A stretch of 57,957 nt of DNA. It comes from a virus. The stretch covers positions 1 to 57,957 of IMG/VR virus record IMGVR_UViG_3300041583_000163; one strand, written 5' to 3'. Below, piece by piece: positions 9,144 through 17,193 of the stretch (positions within the stretch are counted from its first letter, which is position 1; each line of letters opens with the position of its first letter). The position numbers and the translations under genes were made by a program. The notes beneath the pieces are model-generated. The model was not told the origin of the DNA, did no database searches, and worked only from the letters and a program-made list of their open reading frames with translations.

Positions 9144-9557
9144 TCACGATCCTGGCTTTCTAACGCTGATGGTGTATTTGGCGTCCGACACGAGGGACGG
9201 GATCGCCAGCTGTGGGTTATCTTCCAAGAACCGCTCGGTGTTCTTCTGCGCCAGCCTACCCTCGAAGAGGTCAAAGGCGCCGTGCTCGACAACGAATGCG
9301 CGAAAGGCGTCCAAATCCTGCACGCTGTAGCGTGTGGACTTGCCCATGACGATAGTGCCCTCGATGGTTCGTACAGACGTTACACCCAACGCCTTCAGGC
9401 ACTCTTTCATGGCGTTGGTGACGGCATCCATCTGTCCGTCGATCTTGGCGACATCGGCTTGGTAGGTGGCGGTAAGCGCCCCTTTGGCATCGCGCATCTT
9501 GCGGTAGACCTTGGCTAGACGATCCAGCGGGACCGTTGCTTTCTCGACTTCTGACAT
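9144..9557 (-). CDS. Conserved phage protein with N-terminal coiled coil
   Basis: 137 residues: a charged helical first half (about 10-60, likely coiled coil) and a mixed second half. The outline resembles Gp157- or Gam-like phage proteins placed next to replication genes, but I see no decisive motif. It sits between the gp49-like gene and the SNF2-like helicase and has a clear Shine-Dalgarno (AGGAG) before ATG 9557. Confidence 0.75.
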   Translation of the reverse strand: MSEVEKATVPLDRLAKVYRKMRDAKGALTATYQADVAKIDGQMDAVTNAMKECLKALGVTSVRTIEGTIVMGKSTRYSVQDLDAFRAFVVEHGAFDLFEGRLAQKNTERFLEDNPQLAIPSLVSDAKYTISVRKPGS

Positions 9558-9626
9558 TGCTTTCTCCTGTTTGAAAGTATAACGATTGACAATGATAACC
9601 CCAGTTTTGCGCTCTGGGTAGGCTCC

Positions 9627-11189
9627 TTATGAAATAATTTCGTTGCGGAACAAGTCGACCATAAGTGTGTGGTCGCTCACTTTCGCGGCAACCGCTTTGA
9701 ACATCTTCTGCTCCACGGGGCTACTCTCGATGTGGATGACGCGGACACTGGTTGACGTCTGCCCCTTGCGGTCTGCACGGGCTATGCACTGCACGTAAAG
9801 CTCCACGCTCATCACTGGCCCATAGAACACCACCGTGTCCGCAGCTGTCAGCGTGATGCCATGCGCCGTAGCCTGGGGCTGGAGTACCAGCACCCGCACT
9901 CGGTCGGAACTCTGAAAGTCGTCGATGATCTTGGCGCGCTTGCTGGCGCTTACATCTCCGTGGATCTGCTCGGCTACAATGCCGTGCTTGGTCAGGTCTG
10001 CGTAGATGGTCTCCATGCTGGCCCGGAACAACGCGAAGATCAGCACCTTGCGATCGGTCTCCTCTAGGATCTCGCGCAGCACACTCAGCCTGGGCTTGGC
10101 ATCGAACTCGATCACCTCTTGCATGTCCGTGATGGCAGCTCCGGCAGAAATTTGTAACAATTTACTTACAGCTACGCCCGCATTGACCGCAGAGATCGTC
10201 TCACCCGCCGTGTGCACCAGCATCTGGGTCTTGAGCTGGTTGTAGTATTTGGACTGCTGGGCAGACATCGCCACGTGGCGAGTCTCGGTGATGACAGGGG
10301 GCAGGTCTAGGCAATCTTTCTTGGCAAATCGGATCGCGGGCTGCAGCGCCTCGAACACCAGATCGCGCGCATTGGGCTTGGGCACCCACTTGAAATTGGT
10401 GATCTTGTTCATGACCTTCTCCTTCCAAGCCGTCACGAAGCGCGGCACCCGGTCAGGAGACACCAGCTTTGCCAAACCGAACGCGCCCACCGGGGACTGC
10501 GACGCCGGGGTGCCGGTCATCATCCACAGCAAGGTCTCGGGCTTAAGAATAGAGTTGAGCGCCTTCCAGCGTCTTGTAGTACTATTGGAGTAAGAATTCG
10601 CTTCATCCACGATCACCAGATCAAAGCGCCCATCACTGCGGACCTCTTGCGCGATCAGGTTCAAGCCGTCGTAGTTGACGATCACAAACTCGTAGTCCCC
10701 TTGGACCATCTCGATCCTGCGGGATGCCTGGGCGTGGTGCGCCACGATGGCGCTGCGGTGCATGATGCTGTTCATGATGTCTGCCATCCACGCGGTGTAC
10801 ATGATCGACATGGGGCACAGGACCAGCACCCGGCGCACGCGCTTTTGTTTCATCAGGTAGTCCGCCGCCCACAGCACGCTGATTGTCTTCATGGTGCCCG
10901 CATCGTTGAAGACGAAGCACCGGTTGTGCAGTGTGGCAAACGCTGCCGTATCTATCTGATGCTGCGCGGGCTTGTAGCGCCCGGGCCAGTCATAGCGGTG
11001 GACTATTGGGGATGGCACCTTGGTAAACCCCAGGTTGCGCAGCACCCGCACCTCATCGAGCCCTAGGTACACCAGCACCTCTGCACCCCCACCCTCGAAG
11101 GTCTGAACGACCTTGTGCTTTGGAATTATCGCGAGCTTCTCCGGGAACCGCGTGCGAAGCAGAACGGCCCGATCGTTGATTATTTGCAT
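9627..11189 (-). CDS. SNF2-like DEAD/H superfamily 2 helicase
   Basis: 520 residues with the superfamily 2 motifs in order: a Walker A-like loop FNDAGTMKT (about residue 96), motif II VIVDEAN (about 196), motif III MTGTPASQS (about 222), the second RecA lobe with KVLIFALF (about 375) and motif VI ARADRKGQ (about 470). SNF2-like phage helicases act as DNA translocases in replication or recombination. The Walker A loop is odd: methionine stands where glycine is usual. The start lies two bases after the stop of the small HNH gene, so translation is probably coupled. Confidence 0.9.
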   Translation of the reverse strand: MQIINDRAVLLRTRFPEKLAIIPKHKVVQTFEGGGAEVLVYLGLDEVRVLRNLGFTKVPSPIVHRYDWPGRYKPAQHQIDTAAFATLHNRCFVFNDAGTMKTISVLWAADYLMKQKRVRRVLVLCPMSIMYTAWMADIMNSIMHRSAIVAHHAQASRRIEMVQGDYEFVIVNYDGLNLIAQEVRSDGRFDLVIVDEANSYSNSTTRRWKALNSILKPETLLWMMTGTPASQSPVGAFGLAKLVSPDRVPRFVTAWKEKVMNKITNFKWVPKPNARDLVFEALQPAIRFAKKDCLDLPPVITETRHVAMSAQQSKYYNQLKTQMLVHTAGETISAVNAGVAVSKLLQISAGAAITDMQEVIEFDAKPRLSVLREILEETDRKVLIFALFRASMETIYADLTKHGIVAEQIHGDVSASKRAKIIDDFQSSDRVRVLVLQPQATAHGITLTAADTVVFYGPVMSVELYVQCIARADRKGQTSTSVRVIHIESSPVEQKMFKAVAAKVSDHTLMVDLFRNEIIS

Positions 11190-11190
11190 G

Positions 11191-11430
11191 TCAGTGCCCG
11201 TTGTCGCTCATGTTTGCCTTGGGAGCGCGCAGGCGCAGGTTGCCCTTGGTGCTCTTGCCGCCGGCCTTGAGCTTGACCTTGTGGTCGATGTGCTTGCCGG
11301 TACGGTCCACGCCGGCCTTGTCATACTTGCGTCTGGCTTTCTGGCGCTCGATCTGGTCTGCGGTCTCACCGCTCGCCTTCTGCAACTCGTAGGCTTTCTT
11401 GAAGTCGCGCTTACCGTTCTTCTGTACCAT
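11191..11430 (-). CDS. Small HNH-type protein
   Basis: 79 residues. The second half reads GKHIDHKVKLKAGGKSTKGN and continues with NLRL and a later asparagine, the layout of an HNH nuclease core (DH, N, then N). It is very short and rich in lysine. Placed between the Cas4/RecB-like nuclease and the helicase, it may belong to the replication or recombination set, not to a mobile element. Clear Shine-Dalgarno AAGGAC before ATG 11430. Confidence 0.75.
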   Translation of the reverse strand: MVQKNGKRDFKKAYELQKASGETADQIERQKARRKYDKAGVDRTGKHIDHKVKLKAGGKSTKGNLRLRAPKANMSDNGH

Positions 11431-11441
11431 GGGGTGTCCTT

Positions 11442-12110
11442 TCAGTGTCTGGGGTGTTGTTCACAGGCTTTGTGGGGGCACCAGCCACACAGTGGGCCGG
11501 GCTTTGGTGGGAACTGCTCGGAGGCGATCGCAGCCTCAATACGACCCAAGCGCTCGCGAACCTTCCACCATGCGCTTTCTACGTCATCGCGGACCATGCG
11601 CTTCTTACGCAAGTCGTTGTAGAGAAGGAACAGCAGGCCGGAGTTGACTTGGCGAATGTGACTGTAATGCGCGAACACAAAGAGCGACATGAACGTCATC
11701 TGATCAAGGTCGGGGTATTTGTTCTTACCCGTCTTCCAGTCCCAGACCCACGCCTTTAGGTCCTCATCGTCCAGCGTGACCACGTCAGCCTTGCCGCGCA
11801 GCCACACATCTTTGGCGAAGAACCCGCAGGGTTGCAGGGAGCGTGTCACACCGAACTCCATCTCGGCGACGTGTCGCCCCGTTTTGCTGAGTACCGCCTG
11901 CACCACGGGCGTGAACCGCGCGTGCTTCTCAGGGATGGGTGTGCGGTCGTTGATGTGGTCCTCCAGCGCCTTGTGCACCTCGTTGCCGTACCGTGCGGGC
12001 TCTGACTCCTCGTACGGATAGAGCTTCAGGATCTTGGTGGCCTGGAACTTGCGAGGGCAGTTCTCGAACTCTTTGAGACCGGAGTAGCTGTGTACGTAGG
12101 GTTTGCTCAC
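11442..12110 (-). CDS. PD-(D/E)XK exonuclease, Cas4/RecB-like, with cysteine cluster
   Basis: 222 residues from GTG 12110. Motifs: YSGLKEFENCPRKF near the start, GNEVHKAL (histidine), GKADVV (catalytic Asp), VWDWKTGK (D-x-K) and LDQM (glutamine), the order seen in the RecB/Cas4 nuclease family. One cysteine near the N-terminus plus C-x2-C-x4-C at the C-terminus could hold an iron-sulfur cluster. The GTG overlaps the upstream stop as GTGA and is preceded by GGAG, so I prefer it to the longer frame. It would digest or process DNA ends in recombination or host DNA breakdown. Confidence 0.88.
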   Translation of the reverse strand: MSKPYVHSYSGLKEFENCPRKFQATKILKLYPYEESEPARYGNEVHKALEDHINDRTPIPEKHARFTPVVQAVLSKTGRHVAEMEFGVTRSLQPCGFFAKDVWLRGKADVVTLDDEDLKAWVWDWKTGKNKYPDLDQMTFMSLFVFAHYSHIRQVNSGLLFLLYNDLRKKRMVRDDVESAWWKVRERLGRIEAAIASEQFPPKPGPLCGWCPHKACEQHPRH

Positions 12111-12409
12111 TTGAACTCCGCTGTCTGGATAGCCTGGGTCAGGCGCTTGCTGAAGCCTTTGACGAACGCCTCGTGCGCCCACCGAGGGTCGCCCATATCG
12201 TGCAGGATTGCATGTGTCAGCTCATGCCAGAAGGTCTCGGCGATGGCTGCATCTGTGCGTGGGGTGCCGGTATGCGTCACCGAGACTTTCATAAGTGCGG
12301 CCCCGGGCCTAACGGACCCCTTGTCGGTACCTCGACTGTCGTACGTCTCAACGCGATACTCGGTCTTGCCGAGCTTGAATTTATTAGGTAGCTCCATTGC
12401 GCTCGTCAT
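12107..12409 (-). CDS. Small zinc-peptidase-like protein (HExxH)
   Basis: 100 residues. Residues about 60-70 read FWHELTHAIL, the HExxH zinc-binding motif, here in a protein much smaller than most peptidases. It may be a short ImmA/IrrE- or SprT-like protein. It overlaps the DNA polymerase stop (ATGA) and the nuclease start (GTGA), so the three are translated together. Peptidase activity is inferred from the motif alone. Confidence 0.8.
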   Translation of the reverse strand: MTSAMELPNKFKLGKTEYRVETYDSRGTDKGSVRPGAALMKVSVTHTGTPRTDAAIAETFWHELTHAILHDMGDPRWAHEAFVKGFSKRLTQAIQTAEFK

Positions 12410-14496
12410 CCTTTTGCTAGGCCGTATCTACGGTGAAAGCCACCGTCAGCCGCCAGGGGCACCCCCGGCATGTACTTTGGTTCCTCGGTCATGCGCCGAA
12501 TCATCCAGGCCAGTGCTTGCGCACCCTGCGCCTCGGGCACCACCCCAACACCCTCGTCATGCACTGAAAACACAAGCGGGATGCGCTCCGCCACCCGAAG
12601 CAGGCCATCCGTCATCACGATCCTGGCCAGCCCTTGAGTAGCATTGTTGGTTATCTTGCCGGCGTACAGCTTTGTGCGCTCATCGCCGTAGACCCACTGC
12701 ATGCGCTTGCGGCCTTGTGAATCAGGCACGTCGTCAGCCACTTGACGCAGGTTAGGATACTTGATGCTCATGCCGCTGGGCAGCACGATCTCTTCTTTTC
12801 GGAACAGCAGAGCCCCTTTGTGGTTGTATTCCTGACCGTCGGCCAGCGCGCTTTGGATCAGGCTGGTGCACATGTCCCAGAACCCCTTGACCGGTGCGGC
12901 CGTGGCGCGGTAGATGTCGATGATCTTCTTGGCCGTCACGCAGTGGATCAGCAGTTCTTGAGTTGTGCAGTTGCGCTGTATCTCTTGCAGGGCCACCACG
13001 TTGTCGTCCCAGTCCAGAAAGCGTTCGATGTAGTTGGCGTCAACCCCCAGCGTCTTGGCGAACTCTTTGCGGTACAGAACCGGGGGCGCCCCCAGAAAAC
13101 CCACAAGCAGTTGAGCGGCGAAGCTGGCCCACCCCAGCCCATAGCCTGCACCGAGCAAAGCCGACTTTGCACTTTGGCGAAGTTCCGGGTGGCTTGTCTT
13201 GGTCATACCTGGGATGTTGAACATCTGCGCGCCGAACATGGCGTATGCGTCCTGACCCGATCGAAATATCTCCAGCAGGTCGTCATAGTCCGCAAGCCAA
13301 GCCAGCACGCGCGGCTCGATCTGAGACAAGTCGACCACCACCACGGTGGAGCCCTCGGGGGCCATGATAGCCTTGCGCAGAAAGCTGCCGCGCTTCAGGT
13401 TCTGCATGTTGATGGCTGCACCGGCCGCTGCCGTCCACCGCCCCGTGAGGGCTCCGTAGTAGTGCAGTGGTACAGGCAGCGTACCCCTGTGCGAGATGTC
13501 CAAGAATCGCTGTGCCCTGGTGCGCTCGGTAGTGGACTTGACCTTGAGACGGGCCTCGCTGAGCAGGACCACGTTGTCATCCATGTGCGCCAGCAGGGAC
13601 TGAAACCCCGCGTCTGTCTTGGCGAATGCGAAGTTCATGCCCACCGGATTCGGTGTCTTGACCGTCGGGCGCTTCTTCTTCAGCGGTGGCTCGACCCCCA
13701 GGCTGCGCAGGATCTCGGCAAACTTGTCGTTGCTGGCCAAGTCGCTATCACTGATGTTCAGGCGCTTCAGCAGACCCTCACGCGTCTCGCGCTCATCAAC
13801 CAAGGCATGCCCCAGCATCTCACCATCGAGCACCAGCAGTGGACGTGTGAACATACGCACCGTCATGTCGATCAGGCGCAGCTCCTTTTCTGGGTACAGC
13901 CAGTTGGCCTTGTCATAGGCCGCGTCCCACTCGACACCGTCTGCGTGGACTGGGTGCATCAACAAGAAGCGCTTGAACACCTCTTCGCAGAGATAAACGT
14001 CGTGGTTGCAATACACCGCCAGCTCGCGCTCGATGCGCTGGGGTAGCTCTTCTAGGCCGTCGGTCAGCATCAACGCCTCGCCCTTGTCGGGCAGTCTGAA
14101 TTCTTGAGCGAGCACCTTGAGTCCGTTGCGACCCTTGGTGCCCCGCAGCGCGCGGGCCATGGACAGCGTGTCGAAGATGAACGCCGGCTCGATGCCGTAG
14201 TGCCAGCTGAGAATGGCCACGTCGAACGCTGCGTTCTGACACACGACAGCCGTGCGGCCCCAGTCGTAGTAGGAGAAGACTCGGCGCAGCTCCTCGGGGT
14301 TGTACCACTGCGCGACAGCAGCGTGAGCGCTGAACTCTTTGAGAGATGCACCGAAGTCCTTGAACATCGGTGAGCGCACGTACTCCTCGGTCGTTTGCTT
14401 GCGCAGCGTGTACCCGTCAGGGCACCAATGCTGAGGTTTTGTGGAGTACCGAGTCTCCATGTCAAAAACAAGTATTTTATTGAAAGGAACACTCAT
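12406..14496 (-). CDS. DNA polymerase, family A, with 3'-5' exonuclease
   Basis: 696 residues from ATG 14496. The exonuclease half carries LVFDMETR (exo I), NAAFDVAIL (exo II) and YCNHDVYL (exo III). The polymerase half has motif A VVDLSQIEPR, motif B LRQSAKSALLGAGYG and motif C FSVHDEGV, so all catalytic residues are present. In motif B the residue matching E. coli Pol I Phe762 is leucine. It is the replicative polymerase. I start at ATG 14496 because it overlaps the upstream stop as ATGA and the conserved protein begins there; the longer frame only reads back into the HNH gene. Confidence 0.95.
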   Translation of the reverse strand: MSVPFNKILVFDMETRYSTKPQHWCPDGYTLRKQTTEEYVRSPMFKDFGASLKEFSAHAAVAQWYNPEELRRVFSYYDWGRTAVVCQNAAFDVAILSWHYGIEPAFIFDTLSMARALRGTKGRNGLKVLAQEFRLPDKGEALMLTDGLEELPQRIERELAVYCNHDVYLCEEVFKRFLLMHPVHADGVEWDAAYDKANWLYPEKELRLIDMTVRMFTRPLLVLDGEMLGHALVDERETREGLLKRLNISDSDLASNDKFAEILRSLGVEPPLKKKRPTVKTPNPVGMNFAFAKTDAGFQSLLAHMDDNVVLLSEARLKVKSTTERTRAQRFLDISHRGTLPVPLHYYGALTGRWTAAAGAAINMQNLKRGSFLRKAIMAPEGSTVVVVDLSQIEPRVLAWLADYDDLLEIFRSGQDAYAMFGAQMFNIPGMTKTSHPELRQSAKSALLGAGYGLGWASFAAQLLVGFLGAPPVLYRKEFAKTLGVDANYIERFLDWDDNVVALQEIQRNCTTQELLIHCVTAKKIIDIYRATAAPVKGFWDMCTSLIQSALADGQEYNHKGALLFRKEEIVLPSGMSIKYPNLRQVADDVPDSQGRKRMQWVYGDERTKLYAGKITNNATQGLARIVMTDGLLRVAERIPLVFSVHDEGVGVVPEAQGAQALAWMIRRMTEEPKYMPGVPLAADGGFHRRYGLAKG

Positions 14497-14963
14497 ATTT
14501 TTGCTTTCTGCATGTGTGCGCGCACAACGGCTTCTCTTTCCGGAGAGATACTGGCCCAAACACAGCCTCGGTCTTTTGCTCGTACACGAGCCAAAGAATT
14601 TCGGGCACTCACCGTATTGACACCCAGCGCCTCTGCAAGCACCCAAATCTTTGTTTTGGCATAGGGTCTGTTGCGTGATTGAACTTCGCGCGTAGCCCAG
14701 CGGCAGTTGCTCGGCGAATACCCTCGGCCTGTTTTTATTCGATCCAGCGTGTGTAGAACCGAAGGCCTGCGCCCAACATCTTCAAGAAAAGCAGGAAAAG
14801 AAGTTTGCCATTTCTTACACACCGTTATGCCGCGCGCGCCGTAGTAAGGGTAGTCGGCGGAACGCGTGTTGTAGCAACGATTCTTCATGGACTGCCACGC
14901 GCGGTACTCGGGTGACGACACCCGGCGGCCCTCAACCTGTTGAACTTCTCCGTGCTTTTTCAT
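14493..14963 (-). CDS. Putative homing-type HNH endonuclease beside the polymerase
   Basis: 156 residues. The sequence SPEYRAWQSMKNRCYNTRS, then YYGARGITVCKKW and NCRWATREVQ, is typical of a common phage family usually annotated as HNH-like endonuclease. The C-terminal part (about 110-156) may be a DNA-binding helix-turn-helix. It is inserted directly in front of the DNA polymerase, with TGATG and ATGA junctions on its two sides. Lone endonuclease genes next to polymerases are classic homing sites. Nuclease activity is inferred from family resemblance. Confidence 0.8.
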   Translation of the reverse strand: MKKHGEVQQVEGRRVSSPEYRAWQSMKNRCYNTRSADYPYYGARGITVCKKWQTSFPAFLEDVGRRPSVLHTLDRIKTGRGYSPSNCRWATREVQSRNRPYAKTKIWVLAEALGVNTVSARNSLARVRAKDRGCVWASISPEREAVVRAHMQKAKI

Positions 14964-15253
14964 CAGTGCTCCACACCGGTGCTGTTGGTCTCTGTGCTGA
15001 TAACATTGTCCAGCACTGCGGTGAGCAGAAAACGAACATCCTCGGACGGCACGTTAAAAGAGTGCACCGACAACTCCCTTACGTCTTCGTGCATGTGCAC
15101 CGACAGCATGGCGCCCTGGGGTTCTTCTCCGAAGCAGGACATCAGCATATTAAGGCCAACACGAAAAGCTGCAACCTCGGCCTGGGGAGCGGCCCCCATG
15201 TAGGCAAAGAATGCGAGTTCTTCGGGGGTCATGTTTTTAAGTAGGTTTTGCAT
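14963..15253 (-). CDS. Protein of unknown function (96 aa)
   Basis: Starts MQNLLKNMTPEELAFFAYMG; ATG 15253 is preceded by GAGG at a good distance, so I take it instead of an upstream ATG. It overlaps the VRR-NUC gene by 17 bases and touches the HNH gene start (TGATG). No motif recognised. Confidence 0.7.
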   Translation of the reverse strand: MQNLLKNMTPEELAFFAYMGAAPQAEVAAFRVGLNMLMSCFGEEPQGAMLSVHMHEDVRELSVHSFNVPSEDVRFLLTAVLDNVISTETNSTGVEH

Positions 15254-15539
15254 GGAGTGCGTCCTCAAGTTCCTGATAGTTGGTCTCATTGATCACGAGC
15301 GCAATGCCGCCAGCGTCAAGGATCTCGTCGATCTCTCTTTGCTGCAGTGCAGTCACGCCGTGCTTGGTGTGCACGGACTTGGTCTCTATGCCGATGTAGC
15401 GGCCCAGGTGGCAGCAGTAGAAATCGAGCTGCCCAGAGCGGCCATAGCCCCCCGTCGTGGGCTGGCGCCAGTACACCTCGTACTGTGTGAGTAGAGCGCG
15501 CACCCGCTTTTTAACTTGCGCCTCATGTGTCGCGGCCAT
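15237..15539 (-). CDS. VRR-NUC domain nuclease
   Basis: 100 residues, the usual length of a stand-alone VRR-NUC protein. SGQLDFYCC holds the catalytic Asp, GIETKS the E-x-K pair, and LQQREIDEI followed by AGG is the typical end. Such PD-(D/E)XK enzymes cut branched DNA, including Holliday junctions. In this replication block it probably resolves junctions before packaging. It overlaps both neighbours by about 17 bases. Confidence 0.9.
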   Translation of the reverse strand: MAATHEAQVKKRVRALLTQYEVYWRQPTTGGYGRSGQLDFYCCHLGRYIGIETKSVHTKHGVTALQQREIDEILDAGGIALVINETNYQELEDALHAKPT

Positions 15540-15855
15540 ACTTCTTCTCCATGGCGATCAGCAGGTCCACCTCGTGCTTGATCTTCTCCAGATCTTTGAT
15601 GCCGTCCTTTTCGCGCCAGCGGGTGATGCGCTTGATGATGCAGCCCTCTAGGTAACCCAGGTTGTTGGCGTGACTGAATTCCACCGGCTGGATCGTCTTG
15701 TTCTTGTAGTGGTCCCCCCCTACTTGAGTGGCCATCGGGTCTTGGGCACTGGGTTGCTGGAGGTAATCGTTAATACTGTTCAGCAGCGGATTGCGCTCCG
15801 TCTGCGTTTCACGCGCTTGAGTAGGCGCCCCGGGTGAGTATTTAGGTAAGTTCAT
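15523..15855 (-). CDS. DUF3310 family protein
   Basis: 110 residues. The second half contains VGGDHYKNKTIQPVEF, LGYLEGCIIKRITRW and LEKIKHEVDLLI, the well-known pattern of DUF3310, often called nucleotide kinase-like without biochemical proof. ATG 15855 follows AAGGACTATTCAA, an 18-base leader shared exactly with the gene at 15875-16120. An N-terminal extension of about 50 residues is poorly structured. Confidence 0.92.
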   Translation of the reverse strand: MNLPKYSPGAPTQARETQTERNPLLNSINDYLQQPSAQDPMATQVGGDHYKNKTIQPVEFSHANNLGYLEGCIIKRITRWREKDGIKDLEKIKHEVDLLIAMEKKYGRDT

Positions 15856-15874
15856 TTGAATAGTCCTTTCAGTG

Positions 15875-16120
15875 TTAAATCTCAACTGCGCGTTGTTTGC
15901 AAACTTTGCAGACTCTCTTTTTAACCCCATCGGGTTGCCAAGTGTGGTCTTTTTGAAACCCTATAGAGTCGCCATGGACACAGCACGGTGCGTCAAACAG
16001 CACTGCCAAGCCCACCATGTACTCACCTTTGTACCGGTACATCGGGTCCTCAACACCACCCCCGTACTGAATACCCCGCTCGTGGGGCTTTAAGGCCCAT
16101 TCGGTTTTGCCATCGGTCAT
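15875..16120 (-). CDS. Small protein with C-terminal cysteine pairs (81 aa)
   Basis: Begins MTDGKTEWALKPHERGIQYG; the C-terminal part has CCVHG and VCKVCKQ and may bind a metal. ATG 16120 has the leader AAGGACTATTCAA in front and overlaps the upstream stop as ATGA. Function unknown. Confidence 0.78.
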   Translation of the reverse strand: MTDGKTEWALKPHERGIQYGGGVEDPMYRYKGEYMVGLAVLFDAPCCVHGDSIGFQKDHTWQPDGVKKRVCKVCKQRAVEI

Positions 16121-16440
16121 TTGAATAGTCCTTTGATGTTTTCCTGTTGGCGAAGGTTTTGTTTTCGTACTCGGTATGCGTGACTGCGCTCCTTGGTCGT
16201 TATGGCCCTCTTGGGTTTGTCTCGTCTGGCCCCCATGGCGTACACCGCAGTGGTGTCTCGCCCCATGCCGTCGGGTAGCCACCCTTGGATGTGCATCAGC
16301 TGGCGCTTGTGTAGAGATCGAAGCAGACGCGCCGCCGTGACCGAACTCCAGCCCGTGGCAGCCACAATATCGCTGCTCGAAAAGGGGGCGCCGCGTAACA
16401 TACGCTCAAGCGCTGCTGCGTGGGCGATGCTTGATCTCAC
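16117..16440 (-). CDS. Winged-helix DNA-binding protein
   Basis: 107 residues. Residues about 20-50 (FSSSDIVAATGWSSVTAARL) form a likely helix-turn-helix and the following strands a wing; the C-terminal tail is strongly basic. Both ends overlap neighbours by four bases (ATGA). Probably a small regulator; target unknown. Confidence 0.75.
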   Translation of the reverse strand: MRSSIAHAAALERMLRGAPFSSSDIVAATGWSSVTAARLLRSLHKRQLMHIQGWLPDGMGRDTTAVYAMGARRDKPKRAITTKERSHAYRVRKQNLRQQENIKGLFK

Positions 16441-16844
16441 CTCAAAACTACCAAGGATTTGTACTGCTTATGGTCATCGGCACCAGGGCGCACCGACTCC
16501 CACGAATCCGGCGTGTAGGGGCGGTAAACAGACGGCCTTTTGACGATAGCTGTGCCTTCGGGAACCGGGGCTATTGTCTTGACTGACACCGTGACGGCCT
16601 TGTCTGGAAGCACACTACAAAAGCCATTGGCTTTGCAAAGCTCAGTCAGATCATACCGCCATTCAATACCCGGCCGGCCAGTCATCTTGCACAATCCTTT
16701 TGTGCGCAACGCTTTGATAAGCAGATCAATTGAATTCTGGCTCTTGCCGTATTTCGCAAGACCGGCAGCTATTTCTGCGCCACTGCTGCGGGGGTTATTG
16801 CGAAGAAAATCCACCACCTGTTGTTGGTAACTTTGCATGCCCAT
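16437..16844 (-). CDS. Winged-helix-like protein (135 aa)
   Basis: The N-terminus (MGMQSYQQQVVDFLRNNPRS, then SGAEIAAGLAKY) reads like a winged-helix domain of the kind in replication or regulatory proteins; the C-terminal half is proline-rich. ATG 16844 is chosen because GAAGGA precedes it; a longer frame would overlap the upstream gene. Together with the next gene it makes a pair of adjacent DNA-binding candidates. Confidence 0.75.
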   Translation of the reverse strand: MGMQSYQQQVVDFLRNNPRSSGAEIAAGLAKYGKSQNSIDLLIKALRTKGLCKMTGRPGIEWRYDLTELCKANGFCSVLPDKAVTVSVKTIAPVPEGTAIVKRPSVYRPYTPDSWESVRPGADDHKQYKSLVVLR

Positions 16845-16846
16845 GA

Positions 16847-17041
16847 TTATTCCTTCAAAAATGTTGGCAGCGGTGCCCAATGTGTCCAGTGGTCCGCAGC
16901 ACGGTAAATGCTGTACGTCGCAACGCCAGATGGCCGGTGAATCAGTTGCGGCTTGACGCCGCGTGGGGTGTCTGCGTCGATGTCAAGCCAGTGGTAAGCG
17001 CGGTCCACGGCTGCGGTGCCACTGCTGTTGATGGCGTTCAT
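16847..17041 (-). CDS. Small protein of unknown function (64 aa)
   Basis: Begins MNAINSSGTAAVDRAYHWLD. It starts in an ATGA overlap with the upstream 51-residue gene and its end carries the Shine-Dalgarno for the next. Rich in tryptophan and histidine; no motif recognised. Confidence 0.65.
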   Translation of the reverse strand: MNAINSSGTAAVDRAYHWLDIDADTPRGVKPQLIHRPSGVATYSIYRAADHWTHWAPLPTFLKE

Positions 17042-17193
17042 TTCTGCCCCGACAAAATCTCACGCTCAAGAACTTCCGACGCCTCAAAGATCCGCTTGTG
17101 CAGGTAGTCTGGCATCGGTTTCCCGCAACTGAAACCCCACGATTCGAGCGCGCTGAGTAGGCGCATGAGTTGCAGCAATTCGGGTGTGGTCAT
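17038..17193 (-). CDS. Small protein of unknown function (51 aa)
   Basis: Read from the sequence as MTTPELLQLMRLLSALESWG, continuing to LEREILSGQK. Both ends are ATGA overlaps with the neighbouring genes, which strongly supports it as a real coupled gene. Amphipathic helices, no known motif. Confidence 0.72.
   Translation of the reverse strand: MTTPELLQLMRLLSALESWGFSCGKPMPDYLHKRIFEASEVLEREILSGQK

Noticed and set aside
12742-14046. Long open frame (434 codons) on the plus strand opposite the DNA polymerase
   Set aside because: It runs antisense to a gene with all family A motifs; its composition is that of a shadow frame in GC-rich DNA.
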